Source: Nocardia vinacea NBRC 16497
GTDB lineage: Bacteria > Actinomycetota > Actinomycetes > Mycobacteriales > Mycobacteriaceae
DNA length: 34,160 bases
Assembly (NCBI RefSeq): GCF_000308835.1
Contig: NZ_BAGN01000223.1
Location: forward strand, 1 to 34,160
Direction of reading: 5' to 3'
Shown: positions 7,230 to 14,699 of the stretch, piece after piece
Layout of the letters: the number at the start of each line of letters is the position of its first letter
Position numbering within the stretch: position 1 is the first letter of the stretch
Translations under genes and position numbers: made by a program
Notes under the pieces: generated by a model
Databases searched by the model: none
Told to the model about the DNA's origin: nothing
What the model saw: the letters and a program-made list of their open reading frames with translations, nothing else

Positions 7230-8446
7230 TGGATCTGGATCTCGATCAGGCGACGCAGGAATTCCAGCAGGACGTCCGCGAATTCCTCGCCGCCAACAAA
7301 CCCGCGAAACGGCTGCCTTCGATGGATACGAAGGCCGGGTTCGAAGCACATCGCGAATGGGAGCGCACGCTCGCCGAGGCGCGGCTGTCGGTCGTCGCCT
7401 GGCCGCAGGAGTACGGCGGGCGCGATGCCTCGCTGCTGGAATGGGTGCTGTTCGAGCAGGAGTACTACGCCGCGGGTGCGCCGGGACGGGTCAGCCAGAA
7501 CGGCATATTCCTGCTGGCGCCAACACTTTTCGAGCACGGCACGCCAGAGCAGCTGGAACGGATCATGCCGCGGATGGCACGCGGTGACGATATCTGGGCG
7601 CAGGCCTGGTCCGAGCCGGAGGCGGGCAGCGATCTGGCCGGTATCCGCTCGACCGCACGACGCACCACCGGCGGCTGGCTGTTGAGCGGCCAGAAAACCT
7701 GGAGTTCGCGAGCAACGTTCGCGGACTGGGCATTCGGGCTGTTCCGCAGCGATCCCCAGGCTGTGCCCGATGCGGCGGATGCGGGGCCCTCCGTGGTTAC
7801 GCAGGCTGCCGCCTCCGGGCCTGACCGCAGCCGCCAGGGGCGCCACCGCGGACTCACCTATGTGATGTTCCCGCTGTCCGCGGATGGTGTTTCGGTGCGG
7901 CCGATTCCGCAGTTGGACGGGGAACCCGGATTCGCGGAGATCTTCCTCGACGATGTCTTTGTGCCGGATCGCGATGTGATCGGCGAGCCCGGCGACGGCT
8001 GGCGGGTCGCGATGAGCACATCGAGCAATGAGCGCGGACTGTCGCTGCGGTCCCCCGGCCGCTTCAGCGCCACCGCGCAGCGGCTCATCGATCTCTGGCT
8101 CGACACCGGTGACCGCACCAATACCGCGCAGCGCGATGCGGTGGTGGACGCCTGGATCGGCAGCGAGGCCTATCGGCTGCACACCTTCGGCACGGTCACC
8201 CGGTTGCACGAGGGCGGCAAGCTGGGTGCGGAATCCTCGATAACCAAGGTGTTCTGGTCCGAATTGGATATCGCCATGCACGAGACCGCGCTGGAGGTAC
8301 TCGGCGGTGCGGCCGAGCGGTCCGGGCCGTGGACCGACGGCTACCTGTTCTCGCTGTCCGGCCCGATATACGCCGGTACCAATGAGATTCAGCGCAATAT
8401 CATCGCCGAGCGGCTGCTCGGACTACCGAGAGGGAGCAGCCGATGA
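7229..8446 (+). CDS. fadE31: FadE31 acyl-CoA dehydrogenase with in-frame repeat insertion
   Basis: An acyl-CoA dehydrogenase of 405 residues, starting at a GTG that overlaps the previous stop. Hallmarks: AQAWSEPEAGSDLAGIRST, LLSGQKTWSSRATFADWAF, DDVFVPDRDVIGEPGDGWR and IYAGTNEIQRNIIAERLL. The canonical Glu is Ala here (IYAG); SSNERGLSLRS supplies a Glu at the alternative catalytic position. FadE31 of M. tuberculosis (~376 residues) forms heteromers with FadE32 or FadE33. Between FRSDP and RHRGLTYVMF this protein has about 25 extra residues around AGPSVVTQAAASGP, encoded by the 41-bp repeat (7781-7821). The insert is in frame and probably lies in a surface loop of the middle domain. The stop overlaps fadE32 by four bases. 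Confidence 0.92.
   Translation: MDLDLDQATQEFQQDVREFLAANKPAKRLPSMDTKAGFEAHREWERTLAEARLSVVAWPQEYGGRDASLLEWVLFEQEYYAAGAPGRVSQNGIFLLAPTLFEHGTPEQLERIMPRMARGDDIWAQAWSEPEAGSDLAGIRSTARRTTGGWLLSGQKTWSSRATFADWAFGLFRSDPQAVPDAADAGPSVVTQAAASGPDRSRQGRHRGLTYVMFPLSADGVSVRPIPQLDGEPGFAEIFLDDVFVPDRDVIGEPGDGWRVAMSTSSNERGLSLRSPGRFSATAQRLIDLWLDTGDRTNTAQRDAVVDAWIGSEAYRLHTFGTVTRLHEGGKLGAESSITKVFWSELDIAMHETALEVLGGAAERSGPWTDGYLFSLSGPIYAGTNEIQRNIIAERLLGLPRGSSR
7781..7821 (+). repeat. 41-bp interspersed repeat, copy B (inside fadE31)
   Basis: Matches the complement of 691-731 at 38 of 41 positions. It lies inside fadE31, is translated in frame (AGPSVVTQAAASGP) and coincides with a segment absent from the M. tuberculosis orthologue as I recall it. 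The same frame of copy A would read AGPSMVTQATASGP. The three differences within the core fall in the reading frame as one silent change and two substitutions. Confidence 0.85.
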
Positions 8447-9474
8447 GATTCGCGCTCAGCCCGGAACAACTCGACTTCGGCGCCAGCCTGCGCAAGCTGC
8501 TCGACGCCGGACGGACACCGGCCGCGGTGCGCAACTGGGCCGCGGGCGATCCCCGGCCCGGACGCGGGCTCATTCGACAACTGGCCGGTGCGGGTGCGCT
8601 CGGTCTTGCCGTCGAAGAGCAGCACGGCGGTGTCGGCGCGGAGCCGATCGATCTGGTCGTCGCATTCCAGGAGATGGGCCGGGCTGCCGTGCCCGGACCG
8701 CTGGTCGAGACGGCGGCCGCGATACCCGCACTGCTGCAAGCCCTTCCGGATACCGCATTGGCCGCCCGCTGGCTGCCCGAGTTCGCGGAGGGTGCGGCGC
8801 TCGGCACGCTGGCATTCACCTCGGCCGAGCACGGCACGGTCGCGTTGGATGCCGACACCGCCGACGTGGTGCTTATCGCCGACGGTAATCAGCTCCGCAC
8901 CGGACATCGCGCGGGTCTGGTGCGATCGGTCGATCCGGCGCGGCGACTGTTCATCGTCGAATCCGATGCCGTTGTCGCCGAAGGTGAGCAGGTGCTCGAG
9001 GCGGTTGGGGCCGCCTTCGATTCCGGTGCGCTGGCCAATGCCGCGCAATTGCTCGGTGCGGGACGGGCACTGCTGGCCGCGGCCACCGAATATGCCAAGC
9101 AGCGCAAGCAGTTCGGTAAGCCGATCGGCGAATTCCAGGCCGTTAAACAGAAGTTGGCCGATGTGCTGATCGGGCTGGACCTGGCCGAGCCGCTGCTCTA
9201 TCGGGCAGCATTGACGATGGGGGAAACCACGCGCGGGCGCGACGTTTCGGCTGCGGTGATCGCCTGCGGTGATGCGGCCTATCGGGCGGCGCGGGCGGCG
9301 CTGCAGGTGCACGGCGCGATCGGCTACACCGCCGAGTACGACCTGTCGCTATGGTTGACCAGGGTGACTGCGTTGCGGTCGGCCTGGGGTACACCTGATC
9401 TGCATCGTTCCCGGATTTCCCGCGCACTGCGCGACGAGGCTGTTCGGGACCGGGCCTTGCGAGGTATCGGATGA
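8443..9474 (+). CDS. fadE32: FadE32, acyl-CoA dehydrogenase subunit
   Basis: A 343-residue divergent acyl-CoA dehydrogenase, slightly longer than M. tuberculosis FadE32 (~319). The N-terminal helical domain begins MRFALSPEQLDF. The C-terminal domain has YAKQRKQFGKPIGEFQAVKQ and ALQVHGAIGYTAEYDLSLW. It has no Glu at either usual catalytic position and lacks the terminal NEIQRN motif, which fits a partner subunit in a heteromeric FadE31-FadE32 enzyme. The ATG overlaps the fadE31 stop in an ATGA, and its own stop overlaps the fadE33 ATG the same way, so the three are translationally coupled. Identification rests on cluster order plus overall similarity. Confidence 0.9.
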   Translation: MRFALSPEQLDFGASLRKLLDAGRTPAAVRNWAAGDPRPGRGLIRQLAGAGALGLAVEEQHGGVGAEPIDLVVAFQEMGRAAVPGPLVETAAAIPALLQALPDTALAARWLPEFAEGAALGTLAFTSAEHGTVALDADTADVVLIADGNQLRTGHRAGLVRSVDPARRLFIVESDAVVAEGEQVLEAVGAAFDSGALANAAQLLGAGRALLAAATEYAKQRKQFGKPIGEFQAVKQKLADVLIGLDLAEPLLYRAALTMGETTRGRDVSAAVIACGDAAYRAARAALQVHGAIGYTAEYDLSLWLTRVTALRSAWGTPDLHRSRISRALRDEAVRDRALRGIG

Positions 9475-10523
9475 CGAGCACCGAACATCAGGAATTCATC
9501 GCCTCGGTCCGGGCGCTGCTCACCAAGCACGCCGGATCCGCCGCCGTGCGGGCGGCAATGGATACCGAACTCGGCTACGACGAGACGCTGTGGCGGCTGC
9601 TGTGCGAGCAGGTCGGTGTTGCGGCGCTGGCGATTCCGGAGGAATACGGCGGGTTCGGCGCCAGCTTGGTCGAATCCCTTTTGGTGGTAACCGAATTGGG
9701 GCGCACGCTCGCTGGGGTGCCGATGCTGGGTTCGGCCGTGCTCGGTGCGCAGGCGGTGCTGTTGTCCGGTGACAACGAGGCGTGTGAGCGGCTGCTGCCC
9801 GAGGTTGCCGAAGGCGCCCGCACGATCGCGGTGTGCTGGGCGGGCACCGGCGGCTGGGATGAGCCGGGTGTGCATTCCGAAGACGGAACACTGTCCGGCA
9901 CAGCGCATTACGTGCTCGATGGGTTGCCTGCCGACACGCTTGTGGTTGTGACTTCCGACGGACTGTTCGAGGTCGAGTCGGGTGCCGCGGGCGTCACCCG
10001 GCGCGCTGTCGCGACCATGGATCCGACGCGCAGGCTTGCCGAAATCACGTTTGCGGCAGTGCCGACGCGACGGCTCGCTTCGGCGGATCCGGCGCTCACC
10101 GCCCGGCTGCACGAAATCGCCTGGGCCGCAGTGGCTGCCGAGCAGATCGGTGCCGCGGAGCGGTGCCTGGAGATGACGGTCGAATACGCCAAGTCCCGCG
10201 TGCAATTCGGGCGGGCGATCGGCAGCTTCCAGGCGCTCAAGCACCGCATGGCGGATATGTATGTGCTGGTGGAGTCGGCCAAATCCGCGTCCTATGCGGC
10301 GACGGTCGCGGTGGCGGAGCAGAGCCCGTCCGCTGCGGAGGATGTCTGGGTGGCGCGGACGCACTGTTCGGAGACGTTCACGACCATCGTGGCCGAGATG
10401 GTGCAGTTGCACGGCGGCATCGCCATTACCTGGGAACATGACGCGCATTTGTTCTTCAAGCGCGCACATGGTGATGCGGAGTTGTTCGGGCAGCCACGCA
10501 GGCCACTCACACAAACCGCCTGA
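9471..10523 (+). CDS. fadE33: FadE33, acyl-CoA dehydrogenase subunit
   Basis: A 350-residue divergent acyl-CoA dehydrogenase. VGVAALAIPEEYGGFGAS is the N-terminal domain signature; YAKSRVQFGRAIGSFQALKH and VQLHGGIAITWEHDAHLFFKR mark the C-terminal domain. Like FadE32 it lacks the canonical terminal motif, consistent with working as a heteromer with FadE31. It is the last gene of the fadD3 operon, overlapping fadE32 by four bases. A hairpin terminator begins eight bases after its stop. The reaction is presumably dehydrogenation of a ring-cleavage product of HIP-CoA. Confidence 0.9.
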   Translation: MTSTEHQEFIASVRALLTKHAGSAAVRAAMDTELGYDETLWRLLCEQVGVAALAIPEEYGGFGASLVESLLVVTELGRTLAGVPMLGSAVLGAQAVLLSGDNEACERLLPEVAEGARTIAVCWAGTGGWDEPGVHSEDGTLSGTAHYVLDGLPADTLVVVTSDGLFEVESGAAGVTRRAVATMDPTRRLAEITFAAVPTRRLASADPALTARLHEIAWAAVAAEQIGAAERCLEMTVEYAKSRVQFGRAIGSFQALKHRMADMYVLVESAKSASYAATVAVAEQSPSAAEDVWVARTHCSETFTTIVAEMVQLHGGIAITWEHDAHLFFKRAHGDAELFGQPRRPLTQTA

Positions 10524-10530
10524 CGGTCAC

Positions 10531-10556
10531 GCGCCCCGGTGGAGTCCCCGGGGCGC
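10531..10556 (+). terminator. Hairpin terminator after fadE33
   Basis: GCGCCCCGG (10531-10539) pairs perfectly with CCGGGGCGC (10548-10556) around an eight-base loop, followed by TATCGTTTGG rather than a full U-tract. It begins directly after the fadE33 stop, at the end of the operon. Confidence 0.8.
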
Positions 10557-10591
10557 TATCGTTTGGACAGGTCCGGTACACGCTCTCGCCA

Positions 10592-10610
10592 TACATAGTT
10601 AGCGTATGTA
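10592..10610. promoter_or_regulatory. Candidate MarR operator and promoter
   Basis: TACATA (10592-10597) and TATGTA (10605-10610) form a perfect inverted repeat with a seven-base spacer. The stretch is AT-rich in a GC-rich background. It ends ten bases before the marR-like ATG and overlaps a possible -10 (TAATAA, 10609-10614). No ribosome-binding site separates it from the ATG, which suggests a leaderless transcript and autorepression. Confidence 0.55.
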
Positions 10611-10620
10611 ATAATATTCT

Positions 10621-11085
10621 ATGCAGCAGGCTCAGGTGGCAACAGCAGATGACATCGTGGTCAACCTCCTCGTCACCGCGGGCCGGCTGACCCGGCTGGC
10701 CGGGGTGATCAGCGGCGACGATCTACCGCGAGCAGTGATGCGCGCACTAGCGGTGCTCGACGAACACGGCGCGGTGCGCGTCAGCGAATTCGCTCGTATC
10801 GATCGATGTTCACAGCCGGCGGCAACGGCGCTGATCGGCAAGCTCGTCGCGGACGGATACGCCTCCCGACGCAAGGATCCGGACGATTCCCGGGCCGTCG
10901 TCGTCGAACTCACCCCGGCCGGCCGCACTCGCCTGACGCGTGCCCGCGGCGCCTTCGGCGAGGCGATGGCGGCGGGGCTCACCGGTTTCGATATCGAACG
11001 TTTGGCCCGCATGGAAAGTGACATGAAGGAACTGCTCGACGCACTGAAGCAGTCGATGCCGCAGCATCTGTCCAGGTCGCGATAG
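10621..11085 (+). CDS. MarR-family transcriptional regulator
   Basis: A 154-residue winged-helix regulator. The core motif runs RVSEFARIDRCSQPAATALI, then LVADGYASRRKDPDDSRAVVV, the DxR wing signature typical of MarR proteins, and LTPAGRTRL. It probably binds DNA as a dimer and responds to a small phenolic or lipophilic ligand; the ligand cannot be read from the sequence. The start is the first ATG after an AT-rich promoter with an inverted repeat. No transporter or efflux gene lies beside it: upstream is the fadE33 terminator and downstream a DUF427 protein 45 bases away, the likeliest co-transcribed target. Confidence 0.88.
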   Translation: MQQAQVATADDIVVNLLVTAGRLTRLAGVISGDDLPRAVMRALAVLDEHGAVRVSEFARIDRCSQPAATALIGKLVADGYASRRKDPDDSRAVVVELTPAGRTRLTRARGAFGEAMAAGLTGFDIERLARMESDMKELLDALKQSMPQHLSRSR

Positions 11086-11130
11086 CCGATTCGAGCGGTG
11101 GGATCGCCCGCCGGAGTACGGTCGGAGAGT

Positions 11131-11883
11131 ATGACCGATGAGAAGCGTGGCCGAGTCAAGGTAGCGACCAGCCAGAAGCGAGTCCGGGTCTACCTCGGCG
11201 GCCAGTTGGTCGCCGATACCTCCCGACCGGTCCTGGTCTGGGAGAGTCCGCACTACCCGACCTACTATCTGCCCGTCGCGGATCTGCATGCGAAACTCGA
11301 GCCGAACGGCACCAGCGCGAAATCCCCGAGCCGCGGCACCGCGACCGGATACGACGTGGTCGTCGACGGCACCACCGCGTCCGGAGCCGCGGTGCGCTAT
11401 CACGACTCCCCGTTCACCGAACTGAACGAGCTGGTGCGCCTGGACTGGAACGCCATGGACGAATGGTTCGAAGAGGACGAGCCGGTCTACGTCCACCCGC
11501 GCGATCCGTACACCCGCGTCGATATCCTCGCCAGCTCCCGGCATATCCGCGTCGAAATCGACGGCACCACCGTCGCCGACTCGCACTCCCCCCGCATTCT
11601 CTTCGAAACCGGCCTCCCCGCAAGGTATTACCTCCCCCTGACCGATGTCCGCCAGGATCTGCTGAAGCCCTCGGCGACCCACACCAGCTGCCCCTACAAG
11701 GGCACCGCCGACTACTGGACCGTCCACATCGACGGCAAGGAATACCCGGACATCGTCTGGGGCTACCGCACTCCACTCCCGGAAAGCCAGAAGATCGCGG
11801 GCTTGGCCTGCTTCTACAACGAGAAGGTCGATATCTACCTCGACGGCGAACTCCAGGACCGCCCGAAGACACCATTCAGCTGA
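11131..11883 (+). CDS. Tandem DUF427-domain protein
   Basis: A 250-residue cytoplasmic protein made of two DUF427 domains. Domain 1 (about residues 10-115) has RVRVYLGGQLVADTSRPVLV and HYPTYYLP. Domain 2 (about 128-240) repeats the pattern with HIRVEIDGTTVADSHSPRIL and ARYYLP, then SCPYKGTADYWTV. The biochemical function of DUF427 proteins is not established to my knowledge. GTG at 11098 would add 11 residues; the ATG at 11131 has GGAGAG close upstream, but neither site is ideal. It follows the MarR gene on the same strand and may be its target. It converges on the toxin gene, with 12 bases between the stops. Confidence 0.85.
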   Translation: MTDEKRGRVKVATSQKRVRVYLGGQLVADTSRPVLVWESPHYPTYYLPVADLHAKLEPNGTSAKSPSRGTATGYDVVVDGTTASGAAVRYHDSPFTELNELVRLDWNAMDEWFEEDEPVYVHPRDPYTRVDILASSRHIRVEIDGTTVADSHSPRILFETGLPARYYLPLTDVRQDLLKPSATHTSCPYKGTADYWTVHIDGKEYPDIVWGYRTPLPESQKIAGLACFYNEKVDIYLDGELQDRPKTPFS

Positions 11884-11895
11884 CCGATTGCCGCG

Positions 11896-12300
11896 TCAGA
11901 TCGCAACGACCTCGAGCATGCTCTCGAGCCCACGGAAATCCTTGCCGTTGCGCGTGTAGAGCGGCAGCCCGCGGGCCGAAGCTATCGCCGCGATCAGCAG
12001 GTCCATCCTGCGGGGTTCGGAATCGCGTTTCGCCGCCATAGTCAGTGCCACCAACGTGCCGTACCGCGTCGCGGCGTCCTCGTCGAACGGCAGCGGATCG
12101 AAGTCCACAATTGCAGCGCCCAGCTGCTCGGAACGCGCGGAACGGGTCACGGCATCCTTGGCCATCGCAACGCCCTGGTTCAGCTCCGCCAGGGTGATCG
12201 CGGTGATTTCGGGGAGCTTGGGCAGGGCATCCGGATCCAGCACATCCAGATCGAGATACGTGCAGGTATCGAGGACACCGGAAGCGTGCCGGTTCGTCAT
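11896..12300 (-). CDS. VapC-type PIN-domain toxin
   Basis: A 134-residue PIN-domain protein, the usual VapC size. VLDTCTYLDL carries the first acidic residue (Asp11), ITLAELNQG the conserved Glu, MDLLIAAIA the third acidic position, and TRNGKDFRG the C-terminal one. Such proteins are Mg-dependent ribonucleases that cleave tRNA or rRNA when free of antitoxin. The ATG at 12300 overlaps the antitoxin stop by four bases. A longer reading from 12315 lies inside the antitoxin gene and is less likely. The RNA target cannot be predicted. Confidence 0.9.
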   Translation of the reverse strand: MTNRHASGVLDTCTYLDLDVLDPDALPKLPEITAITLAELNQGVAMAKDAVTRSARSEQLGAAIVDFDPLPFDEDAATRYGTLVALTMAAKRDSEPRRMDLLIAAIASARGLPLYTRNGKDFRGLESMLEVVAI

Positions 12301-12572
12301 CGACGGGATTCCCATGCGTCATCGTCGCCGATACGGTCCTCGGTACCGAAGAACTCCTCGGCCTCCCGCCTCATGCGGGCATGGTCTACGCGCGGCAGTT
12401 TGCGATGCCGCTCTACGAGTTCCGCAGCGGTCAATCGGCGGCGGCGACCGACGGGCCGCAGTTCGGCGACCTCCACACCATTGCGGGTGACCCGAAACAC
12501 TTCACCGGCCTCGACGGCGTCCATAACCGCCGCGGAGTTATTGCGGAACTCCCGCTGCGTAATCACCTTCAT
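12297..12572 (-). CDS. Phd/YefM-type antitoxin
   Basis: A 91-residue antitoxin. MKVITQREFRNNSAAVMDAV followed by GEVFRVTRNGVEVAELRPV is the Phd/YefM DNA-binding fold. The charged C-terminal segment (AEEFFGTEDRIGDDDAW) would wrap the toxin. It lies first in a two-gene operon with the PIN toxin. The complex is expected to repress its own promoter upstream of 12572. The start at 12572 gives the standard family N-terminus; a start at 12590 adds six residues. Confidence 0.9.
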   Translation of the reverse strand: MKVITQREFRNNSAAVMDAVEAGEVFRVTRNGVEVAELRPVGRRRRLTAAELVERHRKLPRVDHARMRREAEEFFGTEDRIGDDDAWESRR

Positions 12573-12640
12573 GACCTCAGCGCAGCCCACCGTAGCGCCT
12601 GAGGCTACAAACAGCGATCATCATCCGACTCCACTGAACT

Positions 12641-13600
12641 TCAGACCGCGATCAGGGGTGGCTGGTCGTCGGCGCGGCGGTATTGGCCTGGGGCCTCGCC
12701 GTATTCGCGTTTGAAGGCCTTGGCGAAGGCGAATTCGGAGGTGTAGCCGACCTTTCGGGCGATGGCGCCGAGGGGGCTGTCGGTGTCGCGGAGCAGGCGG
12801 GCGGCGGTGAGCATGCGCCAGCGGGTGACGTAGGCCAGGGGTGGTTCACCGACGGTAGCGGTGAAGCGGCGGGCCAGGGTCGCTCGGGAGACGCCCGCGA
12901 TATCGCTGAGGTCGGGGACCGTCCAGGTGCGGGCGGGTGCTTCGTGTACGGCGCGCAGTGCGGCGGCGACCGCCGGATCGGCGAAGGCTCCCGCCCAACC
13001 GGTGGCGGGTTCGTCGACGGCCTGTTCGTCGAACCAGGCGCGCAGCATGAACAGGAGCAGGGTTTCCAGGATGGCGGGAACGGCGGCATCGCTGCCTTGT
13101 TTCGGTTCGGCGACCTCGGCGGCGAGCAGGTCGACGGCGGCGCGCAGGGACGGGTGACGGCCGGGACGTGCTGGGAGATGGATGAATTCGGGGAGTTCGT
13201 CGAGCAGCGGATGGCTACGCTGCCTGCCGAGTTCGTATGCGCCGCACAGCAGGGCGGTGCGCGCACCCGGTCCGGTGATCTCGCGCGGCTCCCCCGGCTG
13301 CGCCTTCTCGGTGACCGGGCTGTCGAGGCGGTCGAGCAGATCGTGGTCGGCGCCGCGCGGCATGAACAGGACGTCGCCGACACCGAGAGCTACCGGTTCG
13401 CCGCCGGTCGGCACCGCCCAGCACGAACCCTGCAGCACCACATGGAAACCCGCGCCGGGGACGACCGGATAGGCACGGCCCCACGGTGCGTGCCGGATGA
13501 ACAGGCCGGAGGTCGGGTTACCGGTGCGGATGGCGGCGATGGTTTCGCTGAGAATGTCCACCTGTTCACCATACCTCCAACCAATGAGCGTTTCAGACAT
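12641..13600 (-). CDS. AraC-family regulator with cupin sensor domain
   Basis: About 319 residues. The N-terminal cupin-like sensor shows GFHVVLQGSCWAV and VGDVLFMPRGADHDLLDR. The C-terminal double helix-turn-helix shows VPDLSDIAGVSRATLARRF and IARKVGYTSEFAFAKAFKRE. Starts at 13621, 13612 and 13600 are all in frame. The last (MSETLIGWRYG) leaves TAATAT on the minus strand as a -10 twelve bases upstream and matches the usual N-terminus of this group. It is divergent from a saccharopine-dehydrogenase-like gene and likely regulates it and itself; this arrangement is common for cupin-type AraC proteins. The ligand is unknown. Confidence 0.88.
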   Translation of the reverse strand: MSETLIGWRYGEQVDILSETIAAIRTGNPTSGLFIRHAPWGRAYPVVPGAGFHVVLQGSCWAVPTGGEPVALGVGDVLFMPRGADHDLLDRLDSPVTEKAQPGEPREITGPGARTALLCGAYELGRQRSHPLLDELPEFIHLPARPGRHPSLRAAVDLLAAEVAEPKQGSDAAVPAILETLLLFMLRAWFDEQAVDEPATGWAGAFADPAVAAALRAVHEAPARTWTVPDLSDIAGVSRATLARRFTATVGEPPLAYVTRWRMLTAARLLRDTDSPLGAIARKVGYTSEFAFAKAFKREYGEAPGQYRRADDQPPLIAV

Positions 13601-13656
13601 CAGACTGCGCATATTAGCCATTCATATACTCATAAGCTGTCGATAGCGTCTCACTC
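13601..13656. promoter_or_regulatory. Divergent promoter region, AraC and oxidoreductase genes
   Basis: A 56-base AT-rich gap between divergent genes. TATACT (13625-13630) is a fair -10 for the plus-strand gene and would give a leader of about 20 bases. TAATAT on the minus strand (13613-13618) is a -10 for the AraC gene. Both promoters fit within the gap, so a regulator bound here could affect both. Confidence 0.5.
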
Positions 13657-14691
13657 ATGACAACGACGAAGATTGCCGTCTACGGCGCCACCGGCCACAC
13701 CGGCGGCTACCTGCTCACCGAATTACATCGACGCGGAATTACCCCGATCCTGGTGGGCCGCAGTGCATCTCGGATGCACGCGGCAGCAGTGGCAGCCGGG
13801 GTGCCGGATGCCGAGATCCGGGTCGCGGCACTCACCGATCACGACGCACTGGTCGCTGCCTTCACCGACGCGGACGTCGTCATCAGCAGCCTGTCCGCTT
13901 ATGTACACAACGGCGAGCCGGTGCTGGCGGCGGCCATCGCGGCCGAGGCGCACTACACGGATCTGTCCGGCGAACAGCTTTTCCTGAAGCGGGTTTTCGA
14001 CGAGTACGGCGCGAAAGCCGAGGCCGCGGGCGTGACAGTGATCCCCGGCGTCACCGACAACAATGTGGCGGGCGATCTACTCGCCCACCTGACCGCGCGC
14101 CGACTGACCGGACCGGTCGAGATCGTGCTCAGCCATCTGAGCAAGGGCGGTGGCAACGGTTCCAAAGGTAGCGCGAAAACGGTCTTCGCCAGCCTCGACT
14201 GGTTCCGCAGCGGCGGCTGGCACTTCCAGGACGGCGAACTGTGCACCGGCGCCACCGCCCGTCACGCCGAGATGACATTTCCGGGCCACACCGCGACCAC
14301 CTCGGTTGCGAAATTCCCACAGCCACCGGTGATCACGATCCCCAGGCACACCGATGTGTCGTATGTGGAAGGGGTCCTGGACACCGCCATCCTCGACCTA
14401 CTCGGTTCCTTCACCGAGGAGATCATCGACTCACTCCCCGACGAGCCGAGCTCCGACCTCCGCTACGACGTGGTCGTGGACGCCTATGACACCAGCGGAC
14501 ATTCGGCCCGCGGCGTGGTGAGCGGCGGCGACTCCTACCGTGATTCAGCTATGGAAGCAGTAGAAATCGCAGTCCGCCTGGCGAAAGGAACAACCAAGCC
14601 CGGCACATTGTCCGTAGCCGAAGCCTTCGACGCCGAAGAACTCCTCGATGCCCTCGCTCGCTTCGACATCACCTGGCGCATCACCGAATAA
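13657..14691 (+). CDS. Saccharopine-dehydrogenase-like NAD(P)-binding protein
   Basis: 344 residues. The N-terminal Rossmann motif IAVYGATGHTGGYLLTEL is followed by VLVGRSASRM-type and DADVVISSLSAYVHNGEPVL segments typical of saccharopine-dehydrogenase-like oxidoreductases. The DNN-containing stretch GVTDNNVAGDLLAHL and the C-terminal substrate domain fit enoyl-reductase-like members of this group, but the true substrate is unknown and lysine metabolism is unlikely. It is divergent from an AraC regulator that probably controls it and converges on the LuxR gene with eight bases between stops. Confidence 0.82.
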   Translation: MTTTKIAVYGATGHTGGYLLTELHRRGITPILVGRSASRMHAAAVAAGVPDAEIRVAALTDHDALVAAFTDADVVISSLSAYVHNGEPVLAAAIAAEAHYTDLSGEQLFLKRVFDEYGAKAEAAGVTVIPGVTDNNVAGDLLAHLTARRLTGPVEIVLSHLSKGGGNGSKGSAKTVFASLDWFRSGGWHFQDGELCTGATARHAEMTFPGHTATTSVAKFPQPPVITIPRHTDVSYVEGVLDTAILDLLGSFTEEIIDSLPDEPSSDLRYDVVVDAYDTSGHSARGVVSGGDSYRDSAMEAVEIAVRLAKGTTKPGTLSVAEAFDAEELLDALARFDITWRITE

Positions 14692-14699
14692 CGCCGCGC

